Part shown: piece by piece, positions 1-8,896 of the stretch | How the letters are laid out: each line of letters begins with the position of its first letter | Numbering within the stretch: position 1 is the first letter of the stretch | Origin: Stenotrophomonas indicatrix | GTDB taxonomy: Bacteria; Pseudomonadota; Gammaproteobacteria; Xanthomonadales; Xanthomonadaceae | Reading direction: 5' to 3' | Length of the DNA stretch: 64,000 nucleotides | Assembly: GCF_002750975.1 (NCBI RefSeq) | Contig: NZ_PEJS01000001.1 | Coordinates: 2,232,001-2,296,000 of the forward strand | Made by a program: the position numbers and the translations under genes | The notes under the pieces: model-generated | Seen by the model: the letters and a program-made list of their open reading frames with translations, nothing else | Database searches by the model: none | What the model was told of the DNA's origin: nothing

Positions 1-2
1 AG

Positions 3-1142
3 ACGGTCAGTTTCATCCAGGAATGGCGCATCCCCATCAACGAAGAAGAAATGCAGGTGGTGGCCGAAGGCCTGGTCAAGGAGCTGACCGGGTTCGGCCC
101 GCTCGATGACCTGCTGCATGACCCCACCATCGAAGACATCCTGATCAATGGCTTCAAGGATGTGCATGTCTCCCAGGGTGGGCAGCTCAAACGCGCACCT
201 CAGCGCTTCACCGATGACACCCACCTGCTACGCATCCTGCGCCGCATCATCGCCCCACTCGGCCGCCGCCTGGATGATTCCAATCCGATGGTCGATGCAC
301 GCCTGCCCAATGGTGGCCGCCTCAACGCGATCATCTCGCCACTGGCGGTGGATGGGCCGATGGTGTCCATCCGCAAGTTCCGCAAGGATCCGTTCACCCC
401 CGACGAACTGCTGGCCAAGGGCACCTTCGATGCGCCGATGCAGGCGCTGCTGAAGGCGATGGTGCTGGGCCGCTGCAACATCCTGGTGTCAGGTGGCACC
501 AGCTCGGGCAAGACCTCGCTGCTCAATGCGCTGGCCAGCTATGTGCCGGCCAACGAACGCGTCATCACCGTGGAAGACACCGCCGAGCTCTCGCTCAACC
601 ACCCGCATGTGGTGCGGCTGGAGAGCCGCATCGGTGGCGCCGAAGGCCAGGGCGCGGTCAGCATCCGCGACCTGGTGCGCAACAGCCTGCGCATGCGCCC
701 GGACCGCATTGTGGTCGGCGAAGTGCGTGGCGCCGAGGTGCTGGAGATGCTGCAGGCGATGAACACCGGCCATGACGGATCGATGGCCACCATCCACGCC
801 AATTCACCGCGCGACTGCCTGTACCGCATCGAGATGCTGGCCGGCTTCGCCGGTTTCCAGGGCAGCGAAGACAGCCTGCGCCGGCAGATCGCCAGTGCCA
901 TCGACTTCATCGTGCAGATCTCGCGCCTGGGCAGCGGCCGCCGGGTGCTGGTGTCCATCACTGAAATCACCGGCGTCAGCGACAACCTGATCACCACCCA
1001 GGAGATGTTCCGCCACGAAGTGCAGATCGATGGCAGCGGCAAGGAAATCGACCGTTGGATCGGCCTCGGCTTCCAGCCACATTCGCACAAGCTGGAGCCG
1101 TTCCGGCAGTTGCTGCGCGAATCCCTGTACGGAGACTTCTGA
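3..1142 (+). CDS. tadA: Tad pilus assembly ATPase TadA/CpaF (5' end outside window)
   Basis: This is a type II/IV secretion-family hexameric ATPase that powers assembly of Tad (Flp) pili at the inner membrane. The Walker A motif (SGGTSSGKTS) lies near position 490. It is followed by the Asp box (ITVEDTAEL), the Walker B region (RPDRIVVGEVRG) and the His box (GSMATIHAN), in the usual order. The frame is already open at the left edge, with acceptable family residues before the first ATG at position 51. The true start is therefore upstream and about 60-80 residues are missing. The stop is 2 bases before tadB, so the two genes are surely co-transcribed. The assignment is secure. Confidence 0.95.
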   Translation, partial: TVSFIQEWRIPINEEEMQVVAEGLVKELTGFGPLDDLLHDPTIEDILINGFKDVHVSQGGQLKRAPQRFTDDTHLLRILRRIIAPLGRRLDDSNPMVDARLPNGGRLNAIISPLAVDGPMVSIRKFRKDPFTPDELLAKGTFDAPMQALLKAMVLGRCNILVSGGTSSGKTSLLNALASYVPANERVITVEDTAELSLNHPHVVRLESRIGGAEGQGAVSIRDLVRNSLRMRPDRIVVGEVRGAEVLEMLQAMNTGHDGSMATIHANSPRDCLYRIEMLAGFAGFQGSEDSLRRQIASAIDFIVQISRLGSGRRVLVSITEITGVSDNLITTQEMFRHEVQIDGSGKEIDRWIGLGFQPHSHKLEPFRQLLRESLYGDF

Positions 1143-1144
1143 GC

Positions 1145-2086
1145 ATGGGTACCGGCCTGCTGCTGGGTGTGCTGAGCATCGTGTCGGTGCTGCTGGCGCT
1201 GGCGGTGTGGCTGTGGGGGACGGCCAGCAGCCGCGAACAGCGCCAGGCCTCGCTGCAGCATGCCGAGCAGCAGCTGGCGCGCGGCACCGGCGCTGCCGCC
1301 GCGCCGGCCGATGCAGCACGGCAGGCGCCGCTGCCTGCGCCGGGTCGCCGCGCCCTGCCCTGGAACGGGCTGCTGCAGCGTGCCGGCCTGGCACCGGGCT
1401 GGAAGCTGCCGCTGCTGATGCTGCTGCCGGGCATCGCCCTGTCCGCGTTCGCGGTGTTGCGCCTGGGCACCTTCTGGATGTTCCCGCTGACCCTGCTGCT
1501 GTACCTGCTGGGCTGCTGGCTGTGGCTGATGCGCCGTATCGGCAAGCTGCAGGCGCAGCTGCTGCACCAGCTGCCGGACTTCCTCGACAACCTGGTGCGC
1601 CTTACCGCGCTCGGCAACAGCCTGCAGGCCGCCTTCCAGGTCGCGTCGATGCAGACCAACGCGCCGCTGCGCGGCCTGCTCGACACCACGGTGCGCTATG
1701 CACGTGGCGGCATGGACCTTGACCGTGCGCTCAACCTGGCCGCACAGCCCTACCGCATGGACGTGCTGAAGGTGCTGGCGGTGGTGATGGGCGTCAGCGT
1801 GCGCATCGGTGGCCGTGCCGACCAGATCCTGCAGCGCATGGGCGACTTCATGCGTGACCTGGAACAGGCGCAGCAGGAACTGGCCGCAACCACTTCTGAA
1901 ACCCGCATGTCGGCGTGGGTACTGGGCCTCCTGCCACCGGCCAGCGCAGTGCTGATGGCGATCTCCAGCCCCGAGTTCTTCCAGCCGGTGCTGCACGACC
2001 CACTGGGCCACAAGATCCTGCTGATCGCGCTGGCGCTGGAGTTGACCGGCGCCTTCCTGCTGTACCGCCTGGCCAAATCACTATGA
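1145..2086 (+). CDS. tadB: Tad pilus inner-membrane platform protein TadB
   Basis: This is one of the two polytopic platform proteins with which the TadA ATPase works. At 313 residues it begins with a hydrophobic helix (residues 3-22) and a Gln/Ala-rich linker. A central membrane pair near residues 90-130 follows, then a T2SS-F type cytoplasmic domain and C-terminal membrane helices. The ATG at 1145 is chosen because it directly follows the tadA stop. The reading frame extends further upstream, but that part only shadows tadA. It ends 28 bases before tadC. Confidence 0.9.
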   Translation: MGTGLLLGVLSIVSVLLALAVWLWGTASSREQRQASLQHAEQQLARGTGAAAAPADAARQAPLPAPGRRALPWNGLLQRAGLAPGWKLPLLMLLPGIALSAFAVLRLGTFWMFPLTLLLYLLGCWLWLMRRIGKLQAQLLHQLPDFLDNLVRLTALGNSLQAAFQVASMQTNAPLRGLLDTTVRYARGGMDLDRALNLAAQPYRMDVLKVLAVVMGVSVRIGGRADQILQRMGDFMRDLEQAQQELAATTSETRMSAWVLGLLPPASAVLMAISSPEFFQPVLHDPLGHKILLIALALELTGAFLLYRLAKSL

Positions 2087-2114
2087 ACATCCCCGACCAC
2101 GCAGGAGGCATCCA

Positions 2115-3044
2115 ATGAGCGCCAGCATCTGGTTCGTGGCTGCCCTGCTGGTGTTGGCCGCCGGCGTGGCCCTGCTGGGGCTTGGCAGCTGGGTGCGCAG
2201 CCATCGCGAGGACCGCAGCGAGGCCACGTTGAAGACAGCGCTGCGTCCGCGCGAAAGCGAAGACACAGCGGCCGACGCACGCAAGGACTCACTCGGCTGG
2301 CTGGAGCAGTTCGGCCGCGGACTGAGCGGCGGACGCCTGGAAGCGGCGCTGCTGGCCGGTGAGGATCGCCTGCTGCTGGACCTGGCCGGCTGGAACACCC
2401 GCCGCGGCACCGCCATCTACCTCGGCCTGCGGCTGCTGCTGGCGGTTCTGGTACTGGGTATTGCGCTGACGCTGAGTGACGCCACGGGGTTGTCGAGGAT
2501 CATGGTGGTGATCGGCGCGCTGGCTGCTGGCCTGCTGCTGCCGAAGTTCGCGCTCAGTGCATGGGTCAAGCGGCGGCGACGCGCAGTGAACAATGAACTG
2601 CCGCTGTTGATCGACCTGCTGCGCCTGCTGCAGGGCGTGGGCTACAGCATGGATCAGAGCCTGCAGACACTGGGCGACAAGCTGCGCGACGCACTGCCGG
2701 TGCTGGGTGGGGAAATCCAGGAAGCGAATGTGTCCTACACCCATGGGCGCACGCGCGCGCAGTCGCTGCGCCGGCTGAGCGATGTGTACGGCGATGACGA
2801 TCTGTCCAGCCTTGTGCAGTTGATCCTGCAGGTGCACGCCCACGGCGGTGCCGTGCAGGAACCGCTGCGCCAGTTCAGCGTCCGCCTGCGCGAGCAGCGC
2901 CGCAACGCGCTGAAGGAAAAGGTCGGCAAGCTCTCGGTGAAGATGACCGTGGTGATGATGCTGACCCTGCTGCCGGCACTGATGCTGGTGCTGGCCGGAC
3001 CGGCGCTGGTCGCGCTGGCCACTACCTTGTCGAAAATGGGATGA
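2115..3044 (+). CDS. tadC: Tad pilus inner-membrane platform protein TadC
   Basis: This is the second T2SS-F type platform protein, partner of TadB, with 309 residues. It has an N-terminal membrane helix (residues 5-24), a charged segment, a helix pair around residues 100-150, the cytoplasmic T2SS-F helical bundle (ELPLLIDLLRLLQGVG and following) and a C-terminal helix. A good ribosome binding site (AGGAGG) sits 7 bases before the ATG. Its stop overlaps the next start as ATGA at 3041-3044, indicating translational coupling. Confidence 0.9.
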   Translation: MSASIWFVAALLVLAAGVALLGLGSWVRSHREDRSEATLKTALRPRESEDTAADARKDSLGWLEQFGRGLSGGRLEAALLAGEDRLLLDLAGWNTRRGTAIYLGLRLLLAVLVLGIALTLSDATGLSRIMVVIGALAAGLLLPKFALSAWVKRRRRAVNNELPLLIDLLRLLQGVGYSMDQSLQTLGDKLRDALPVLGGEIQEANVSYTHGRTRAQSLRRLSDVYGDDDLSSLVQLILQVHAHGGAVQEPLRQFSVRLREQRRNALKEKVGKLSVKMTVVMMLTLLPALMLVLAGPALVALATTLSKMG

Positions 3045-3934
3045 CCTTCATGCCTGTCCTGCGCCCTGCCTGCCTGTTGCTTGCCCTGGTTGCCGCTGCT
3101 GCCGGCTGCAGCTCCACCACGCCGAAGTACCTGCGTGCGCCGAGCCTGGCCGAGCCGACGCCGGCCCCGCAGGACAGCCGCAACGCCTACCTGGAACTGA
3201 TCCAGCGGATGCAGCAGCAGGGCGCCTGGTACGCGTCGCTGGCGCACGTGGATGCGTTCCGCCAGCGCTACGGCGATACCCCGGCACTGCGCCTGCTGCA
3301 GGCCGACGCACTGCGCCAGACCGGCCAGATCGATGCGGCGCTGGCGCTGTACCGCGAACTCGGCAATGGCCCGCAGGCCGCCGCCGCTGCACACGGCATG
3401 GGCCTGATCGCTGCCCTCCGCGACGACGACCAGGGCGGCGAACAGGCGCTGGCACGTGCCACCCAGTTGAGCCCGCTGAACACCGATTACCTCGGCGACC
3501 TGGGCTATGCACGGCTTCGTGCCGGCCGCTTCGAACAGGCACGCGAGCCACTGGCCAAGGCGCTGGAACTGTCGCCAGGCAATGCCAAGGCCACCGCCAA
3601 TCTTGCCCTGTGGGCGCTATTGCGTGGCGACACTGCCACCGTCGAACGGCTGGCCCAGCAGGCCAGCTTCAGCGAGGAGACCCGCCGCAGCGTGGAACAG
3701 CAGGCGCAGCAGATCCGCGCGCGGCTGCAGCAACGCCAGGCCGCTGCCACTGCTGCAGCGGCGGCAGCGGCACGGCCAGTTGCTTCGGTAGCTGCCAACT
3801 CCGCCAACGCAGGCCCACGCTTGGCCGCCGAACCGCGCCGCGATGGTCGCGACGAACGCGACCCACCACGACTGCCGCCCTCGATGCTGGAACGCTTCGG
3901 CTCCACCGACCATCCCACCGGGAACACGCCATGA
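3041..3934 (+). CDS. tadD: TPR lipoprotein of the Tad locus (TadD-like)
   Basis: This is probably the Tad pilus assembly lipoprotein, which in other Tad systems helps the outer-membrane secretin. The 297-residue product has a lipoprotein signal with the lipidated cysteine near residue 23 (AAAAGCSS). Degenerate tetratricopeptide repeats cover about residues 45-205 (for example the 'ALYRELGNGPQAAAAAHGMG' and 'LGDLGYARLRAGRFEQA' stretches). A Gln/Ala-rich low-complexity tail with basic residues ends the protein. The start overlaps the tadC stop, and the end overlaps the next start (ATGA at 3931-3934). The TadD assignment rests on position and architecture, not on a diagnostic motif. Confidence 0.8.
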   Translation: MTFMPVLRPACLLLALVAAAAGCSSTTPKYLRAPSLAEPTPAPQDSRNAYLELIQRMQQQGAWYASLAHVDAFRQRYGDTPALRLLQADALRQTGQIDAALALYRELGNGPQAAAAAHGMGLIAALRDDDQGGEQALARATQLSPLNTDYLGDLGYARLRAGRFEQAREPLAKALELSPGNAKATANLALWALLRGDTATVERLAQQASFSEETRRSVEQQAQQIRARLQQRQAAATAAAAAAARPVASVAANSANAGPRLAAEPRRDGRDERDPPRLPPSMLERFGSTDHPTGNTP

Positions 3935-4395
3935 CCTCGACGCCGCTGATCCGCTGCATGCTGCCGGTGCTTGCCGGCTTGTCTTTCGCTGCGGTTGTGC
4001 AGGCGCAGACGCCGCAGCAACCGTTGACCGGGCAGATGCTGGGTGGTGCCGCGCCCGCACCGGCAGCCGCTCCCCTGCACAGCGAGCCGTTGGCTACCGT
4101 GGACGTATCGCCGCCACCAGCCGCAGCGCCCATCGCAGCCCCCGCAGCCGCTGAAACCAGGCCTGATTTCGGCGGCACGCAGTTACAGCCCAACACCTCG
4201 CAGATCGGTGACACCACTCGCAGCCTGTTCCGCCTGCAAGCGTCCGGCGAGGTGGCCGGTGCCCGCCTGCCGATCCTCGGCGACCAGGCCACATCCAGCT
4301 ACGCGCGTTACCTGAAGAGCTTCCAGTACGACATTCCGCAATTCTTCGAAACCGACGTCGCCAAGTCCGCAGGATCCTCCCGATCCGGACGCTGA
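3931..4395 (+). CDS. Exported DUF3613 protein of the Tad locus
   Basis: This is a small secreted or periplasmic protein of 154 residues. It has a signal peptide (about residues 1-26, ending VVQAQ), a Pro/Ala-rich linker to about residue 80, and a conserved C-terminal block. In that block 'RSLFRLQASGEVAG' is followed by 'SSYARYLKSFQYDIPQFFE'. The pattern resembles DUF3613, a family I associate with Tad clusters of Xanthomonadales, and its biochemical role is unknown. The start is coupled to the preceding gene by an ATGA overlap. The next gene begins 8 bases after the stop. Confidence 0.75.
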   Translation: MTSTPLIRCMLPVLAGLSFAAVVQAQTPQQPLTGQMLGGAAPAPAAAPLHSEPLATVDVSPPPAAAPIAAPAAAETRPDFGGTQLQPNTSQIGDTTRSLFRLQASGEVAGARLPILGDQATSSYARYLKSFQYDIPQFFETDVAKSAGSSRSGR

Positions 4396-4403
4396 GGCCC
4401 GCC

Positions 4404-6554
4404 ATGAACCGAGCACGCCACATCAGCTTCAGTCGCCCGCGCGGCGGTATGTCGGTCACCATGATGCTGGTGATGATCGCGCTGCTGGCCATGCTCGGCC
4501 TGATCGAGATCGGCTTCCTGTTCTGGGCCAAGCGCGATGCGCAGAAGGTGGTCGATCTGGCTGCGCTGGCAGGCGCACAACGGCTGGACCTGTGCCGGCC
4601 CGACAACGCCGACAACAGCGCGGCCCGGCAGAACGCGCTCGCACAGAACACCTTCCCTGGGCAGGTGCAGATCCAGTGTGGCAACTGGAATGCCACCCGC
4701 GGAACGGCTGACCACTTCAGCCCAAGCGTGGACGCAGGCAATCCACGCAACGCGGTGCGGGTCATTGCCGAACGCGGCGTGCTGCCGTTCTTCGGCCAGA
4801 ACAGCGGGCTGCCCACGTTGCGCGTGCAGGCGGTGGCCAAGCGTTCGGAACCCACCGCCGTGTTTGCAGTGGGTTCGCAGCTGCTGCGCACCAATGGCAA
4901 CTCCCCCTTGATGGCGACCCTTCGGCTGGTCGGCCTGGACGTCACCAACGCAACAATTCTGTCCTACGACGGCCTGGCACAGGCCACCGTCACCCCGTCG
5001 GGGCTGCTGGCGGCACTGGGCATCCCGGTCACCGCCGACCTCAGCGTGGCCGACTTCAACCGGCTGCTGTCGGTCAACCGCATATCACTGGCACAGCTGG
5101 TCAATGCCACTGCCACGGTGGTGGGCCGCGAGACCGCCGTCGGCGTACAGCTGCAGGCGCTGTCCAACCTGGTCGGCACGCGGCTGGACATCAACCAGCT
5201 GAACATTCTGCTGGGCAGCCAGAACGGCGGCGGCGGCCTGTTCGCGCAGGTGATCTCACCGGACGGCACCATCGGCAGCGCACTGGAATCGAGGGTCAAC
5301 GTGCTGGATCTTGTCACCGCCGCGATCTCCATCGCCAACGATGGCAATGGTGTGCAGGTGCAGGGCTTGAACCTGCTGGGCATCGACGTCAAGGCCGGCG
5401 TGGTGGAGCCGCCGTCGATCGCCATCGGCGGTGTGGGCGCACGCGCGTACAACGCGCAGGTGCGGCTGATGGTGGACGTCGACAGCGACCGCCTGTTCGC
5501 GATCGGCCCGCTGCTGAACCTGCTCGGCACCCGCCTGCATCTGCCACTGCACGTGGATGTGGCCAATGCGATGGGGACGCTGACCAGCATCCAGTGCGGT
5601 GCGTCACCACCCACGGCCACCATCCAGGTCGATTCCTCGGTGCTGCGCGCCTGCGTCGGCAAGGTCAACGCAGCCGATCGCTTCTCCAAGAGCAACGTCT
5701 GCGACGCGACCCTGCAGAACGAGCAGTTGTTGAGGCTGCTGGGGCAGCCCCTGATCAACGACAAGGTCACCCTGCCGGCGCTGACCAGCACGCAGAGCCT
5801 GACCCTGGCCGCAGGCCAGACCGGCTCGACCCGGATCAACCCGTTGGCCGTCGGCACCGCCGTGTCAGACCTGGTCAACGAACTGCTGCGGGTGCTGTCA
5901 GGCATGCTCAGTTCACCCAAGCAGGGCATGAGCGCCAATGACACGGCCAAGGCATTGGCCGACCGTTACCTGCAGGCGGCCTTCCCCAGCGGCGGGCGTT
6001 ACAACGTGGACCAGGTGATTCCATTGCTGCGCGATGGCGATCCGTCACGCAACCTCGCACCGCTGGGCAACTGGACCGTTACCAAGGGCGTACCCAAGCC
6101 CTGCCTGATTGGCCTGAGCACCTGCTGGGAAGATGGATCGGTCTGGGCCGGTTACCGCGCCACCGTGACCGGCCAGGGCCTGGGCCTGCTCGACGGCCTG
6201 CTGGGCTCGCTGGTCGGCGGCCTGCTGATCAACCGCTGCGACAGCCTGCTGGGCAACCTGATCGACTACAACGGCTGCGTGCGCACCAACCTGGCGTCCT
6301 ACATCCAGACCGCCCCGGCCGGATTCCTGGATGGGCAGAACGGCGGCGGCGTGACCACCCCCGGCAACAACGTCACCTGCAGCGGCCTGCTGTGTGCGCT
6401 GCTGAACCCGGTGCTGGCGGCGCTCAAGCCCGTACTCAACAGCGTCGGCACCCTGCTGACCAACACCCTGGCCAGCCTGCTCGGGCTGGAACTGGGCCGC
6501 ACCGATGTCAGCATGCAGTCGATCCAGTGCAGCTCGGCGCAGCTGGTCTTCTGA
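4404..6554 (+). CDS. tadG: TadG-like pilus assembly protein
   Basis: The 716-residue protein has one N-terminal membrane anchor (GGMSVTMMLVMIALLAMLGL) followed by 'RDAQKVVDLAALAGAQRL', the signature of the TadE/TadG family. A large periplasmic region follows, rich in Leu, Val, Asn and Gly. It contains repeated 'LLNLLGT / LLGLELGR / LLGSLVGGLL' type stretches and several cysteines. Such proteins are thought to act in the envelope during Tad pilus assembly. This is the last gene of the cluster. No pilin or prepilin peptidase gene lies in the window, so those must be upstream. Confidence 0.8.
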   Translation: MNRARHISFSRPRGGMSVTMMLVMIALLAMLGLIEIGFLFWAKRDAQKVVDLAALAGAQRLDLCRPDNADNSAARQNALAQNTFPGQVQIQCGNWNATRGTADHFSPSVDAGNPRNAVRVIAERGVLPFFGQNSGLPTLRVQAVAKRSEPTAVFAVGSQLLRTNGNSPLMATLRLVGLDVTNATILSYDGLAQATVTPSGLLAALGIPVTADLSVADFNRLLSVNRISLAQLVNATATVVGRETAVGVQLQALSNLVGTRLDINQLNILLGSQNGGGGLFAQVISPDGTIGSALESRVNVLDLVTAAISIANDGNGVQVQGLNLLGIDVKAGVVEPPSIAIGGVGARAYNAQVRLMVDVDSDRLFAIGPLLNLLGTRLHLPLHVDVANAMGTLTSIQCGASPPTATIQVDSSVLRACVGKVNAADRFSKSNVCDATLQNEQLLRLLGQPLINDKVTLPALTSTQSLTLAAGQTGSTRINPLAVGTAVSDLVNELLRVLSGMLSSPKQGMSANDTAKALADRYLQAAFPSGGRYNVDQVIPLLRDGDPSRNLAPLGNWTVTKGVPKPCLIGLSTCWEDGSVWAGYRATVTGQGLGLLDGLLGSLVGGLLINRCDSLLGNLIDYNGCVRTNLASYIQTAPAGFLDGQNGGGVTTPGNNVTCSGLLCALLNPVLAALKPVLNSVGTLLTNTLASLLGLELGRTDVSMQSIQCSSAQLVF

Positions 6555-6570
6555 CCCGCGCGGGCACCGG

Positions 6571-6598
6571 TTGGCGGCGTCCGCGCCCATGCTAGACT
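6571..6598 (+). promoter_or_regulatory. Candidate sigma-70 promoter for the DUF2968 gene
   Basis: TTGGCG at 6571-6576 and TAGACT at 6593-6598 are separated by 16 bases, and TG precedes the -10 box. The promoter lies between tadG and the start at 6655. It argues against the in-frame ATG at 6589, which would fall inside it. Confidence 0.4.
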
Positions 6599-6654
6599 CG
6601 CGGCGGGGAACCACATTCAACTCAACCCACACTACATCCGTGGATGGTCTAGAC

Positions 6655-7359
6655 ATGCGAGAAACTTCAGGGGGCACCGTCTTCGCCCGGTATCGGCGCG
6701 GCGCAGCACTGCTGGCCGTGGCCATGATGGTGGTGGCGCCGTCGGCGCTGGCCGCACGTGGCGATCGCACTGCCACGGTGGAGCCGGCCAAGGCCGCACC
6801 GGTGGTACGCAACACCGTCGACGAACTCAAGCAGTTGATGGATGCGCAGCAGCTCACCGAGCTGCGTACCACCTACAACGGCAACTACGGCGCCAGCCTG
6901 CTGTTCAACGCCAATACCCTGACCTACTACGTGGCCCTGTTCCAGGAGAAGAACTTCTGGCGGGTGATCAAGACCGATGCCGTCGACAACGCCGAGCGTG
7001 TCTACCGCACCTTCGCGCAGCAGTCCGAACAGCTGGCGCAGGTCTACATCGACACCACCCGGCTGGAAGCCGGCAAGCGCTACACCGAGCGCCTGGTGGC
7101 CTACAACGAAGAGCGCCTGCGCACCCTGCAGCAGGAAATGGAACAGCAGCAGGCGCAGTCGGCGCAGGTGAGCGCAGCGCTGCAGCAGGCACAGCAGCAG
7201 GCGGTCAGCCTGAGCACCGACGTGCAGAGCACCAACAGCCAGCTCGATGCGCTGCAGCGACGGATCCAGATCCTGCAGGCCGAACAGGGCAACCCGGAGC
7301 TGAGCCTGCCCAAGCCAGATGCGGCGACGGCACCGGCGGCCGCCAGCGACGGCCGCTGA
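6655..7359 (+). CDS. DUF2968 exported coiled-coil protein
   Basis: The 234-residue protein has a signal peptide ([17 protein letters not shown], ending near residue 33). Its conserved domain includes '[16 protein letters not shown]' and '[19 protein letters not shown]', which I recognise as DUF2968. From about residue 135 to 215 it is a Gln-rich coiled coil ([20 protein letters not shown]). The function is unknown; the form suggests a periplasmic or envelope protein. The gene stands alone, with its own possible promoter and a strong terminator behind it. Confidence 0.8.
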   Translation: MRETSGGTVFARYRRGAALLAVAMMVVAPSALAARGDRTATVEPAKAAPVVRNTVDELKQLMDAQQLTELRTTYNGNYGASLLFNANTLTYYVALFQEKNFWRVIKTDAVDNAERVYRTFAQQSEQLAQVYIDTTRLEAGKRYTERLVAYNEERLRTLQQEMEQQQAQSAQVSAALQQAQQQAVSLSTDVQSTNSQLDALQRRIQILQAEQGNPELSLPKPDAATAPAAASDGR

Positions 7360-7383
7360 GGTCTTACGGGCCTGTAGACAAGA

Positions 7384-7408
7384 ACGGCACCTTCGGGTGC
7401 CGTTTTTC
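7384..7408 (+). terminator. Rho-independent terminator after the DUF2968 gene
   Basis: An ACGGCACC / GGTGCCGT stem with a TTCG tetraloop is followed by TTTTTC. It lies between convergent genes and may serve both. Confidence 0.85.
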
Positions 7409-7415
7409 GTTGTGC

Positions 7416-7805
7416 TCAACGACAGGCCTCGCGTACCGCGTCATCCAGCTGCCTGCGCTGCAGGTAGTCGAGCCTGCGCGGCCTGGCCAGCGTTGCCACC
7501 TGCCGCCGGCGCGCCCGCTCGCAGCCACGCGGGTCAGCCGTGATCGATATCAGCGCGCCCTGTGCGCGCCCGCGCCGTGGCGTCCGCCTGCTACCGCTGC
7601 GGGCAGGCTGCACGACTGCAGGTGTGGGCCCGCGTGCCTTCGACTCGGCACCGGGCACTTCCCAGCGCCACTCCGCGCGCCCCTGGCAGGGCGTCTGCTG
7701 GTAGACCGGATGCTCACCTCCGGTGCACTTGTAGACGTTGGTCTGTGCCATCGCGACAGCAGCCAACAGCACTGCAGGCAGCACTCCCCATCCCGGCATC
7801 TTCAT
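7416..7805 (-). CDS. DUF4124 secreted protein
   Basis: The 129-residue protein has a short signal peptide (residues 1-20, cleavage after AMA). It continues with '[20 protein letters not shown]', the typical DUF4124 pattern with two paired cysteines. The rest is Arg/Ala/Pro-rich and ends in a short helix with another cysteine. DUF4124 proteins are small periplasmic proteins of unknown role and are common in gammaproteobacteria. Its start is 192 bases from the oppositely oriented hydrolase gene. Confidence 0.7.
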   Translation of the reverse strand: MKMPGWGVLPAVLLAAVAMAQTNVYKCTGGEHPVYQQTPCQGRAEWRWEVPGAESKARGPTPAVVQPARSGSRRTPRRGRAQGALISITADPRGCERARRRQVATLARPRRLDYLQRRQLDDAVREACR

Positions 7806-7997
7806 GACTGGCCCTCACGCGTCCGATGGCCATGGTTGCCATCAGCACCGGCCTGCCGCCAGAGCGAGTCGCGTCAGCGTGACGACCACGCCAATCCGGC
7901 ACAGCCGTGCAATGCACATCGCCCATCGTGCGCTGTACTGCCGCAGGCGCCGGCCAACCCGCAGGCGTCTTCCCTCCCTTTCGCCAAGGAACCTGCA

Positions 7998-8822
7998 ATG
8001 AGCAATTTCGTGACCGTCAATGATGGCGCCCGCATCTTCTACAAGGACTGGGGCACCGGCCAGCCTGTCGTATTCGCCCATGGCTGGCCGCTGTCGTCCG
8101 ATGCCTGGGACCCGCAGATGCTGTTCATGGGCCAGAACGGCTACCGCGTGATCGCCCATGATCGCCGCAGCCATGGCCGCTCCAGCCAGACCTGGGACGG
8201 CAACAACATGGACACCTACGCCGATGACCTGGCTGCCGTTCTGGATGCGCTGGACGTGAAGGACGCTATCCTGGTCGGCCATTCCACCGGCGGTGGCGAA
8301 GTGGCGCACTACATCGGCCGCCATGGCAGCAAGCGCGTGGCCAAGGTGGTGCTGGTCGGCGCGGTGCCGCCGCTGATGCTGAAGACCGAAGGCAATCCGG
8401 CCGGTACCCCGCTGGAAGTGTTCGACGGCATCCGCAAGGGCACCGGTGGCGATCGTTCGCAGTTCTTCAAGGATCTGGCCACGCCGTTCTTCGGCGCCAA
8501 TCGTGATGGCAACAGCGTCACCGAAGGCATGCGTGATTCGTTCTGGCTGCAGGGCATGCTGGGCGGCGTGAAAGGCCAGTACGACTGCATCCACGAATTC
8601 TCGGAGGTGGACTACACCGACGACCTGAAGAAGATCGACGTGCCGGCTCTGGTGGTGCATGGCGATGACGACCAGATCGTGCCCTTCGATGCTTCGGCCA
8701 AGCTGTCCTCGCAGATCATCCGCAACGCAGAACTGAAGGTGTACGCCGGTGCACCGCACGGCCTCACCCTGACCCATGCCGATCAGTTCAACGCCGACCT
8801 GCTGGCATTCGCACGCAGATGA
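7998..8822 (+). CDS. Alpha/beta hydrolase of the cofactor-free chloroperoxidase / arylesterase type
   Basis: The 274-residue alpha/beta hydrolase has the nucleophile elbow GHSTGG (Ser96), a catalytic acid in HGDDDQIVP (about residue 224) and a catalytic His in GAPHGL (His254). The opening '[16 protein letters not shown]' and '[11 protein letters not shown]' are characteristic of non-heme chloroperoxidases/esterases. These hydrolyse esters and can form peracids that oxidise halides. No signal peptide is present, so it should be cytoplasmic. The ATG at 7998 follows an AAGGA ribosome binding site, and nothing in the upstream part of the frame looks coding. Confidence 0.88.
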   Translation: MSNFVTVNDGARIFYKDWGTGQPVVFAHGWPLSSDAWDPQMLFMGQNGYRVIAHDRRSHGRSSQTWDGNNMDTYADDLAAVLDALDVKDAILVGHSTGGGEVAHYIGRHGSKRVAKVVLVGAVPPLMLKTEGNPAGTPLEVFDGIRKGTGGDRSQFFKDLATPFFGANRDGNSVTEGMRDSFWLQGMLGGVKGQYDCIHEFSEVDYTDDLKKIDVPALVVHGDDDQIVPFDASAKLSSQIIRNAELKVYAGAPHGLTLTHADQFNADLLAFARR

Positions 8823-8828
8823 CGTATC

Positions 8829-8852
8829 GCGGCGGCGCCCGTGCGCCGCCGC
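8829..8852. terminator. Convergent hairpin terminator
   Basis: A perfect 10-bp GC stem (GCGGCGGCGC / GCGCCGCCGC) with a 4-base loop lies between the convergent hydrolase and MFS genes. There is no T-run, so its strength is uncertain. Confidence 0.5.
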
Positions 8853-8896
8853 TCCTGCCCTGGAGCCGGCCAGCGGCCAGCTCCATCACGGGACCA

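Noticed and set aside
51..1142. ATG at position 51 as the true tadA start
   Set aside because: The frame is open to the window edge with plausible protein before it, and the family is longer. The start is outside.
539..2011. Long open frame on the minus strand across tadA and tadB
   Set aside because: It is antisense to well-supported tad genes, its product is low-complexity His/Gln/Arg-rich, and no domain is visible. High GC gives long antisense frames.
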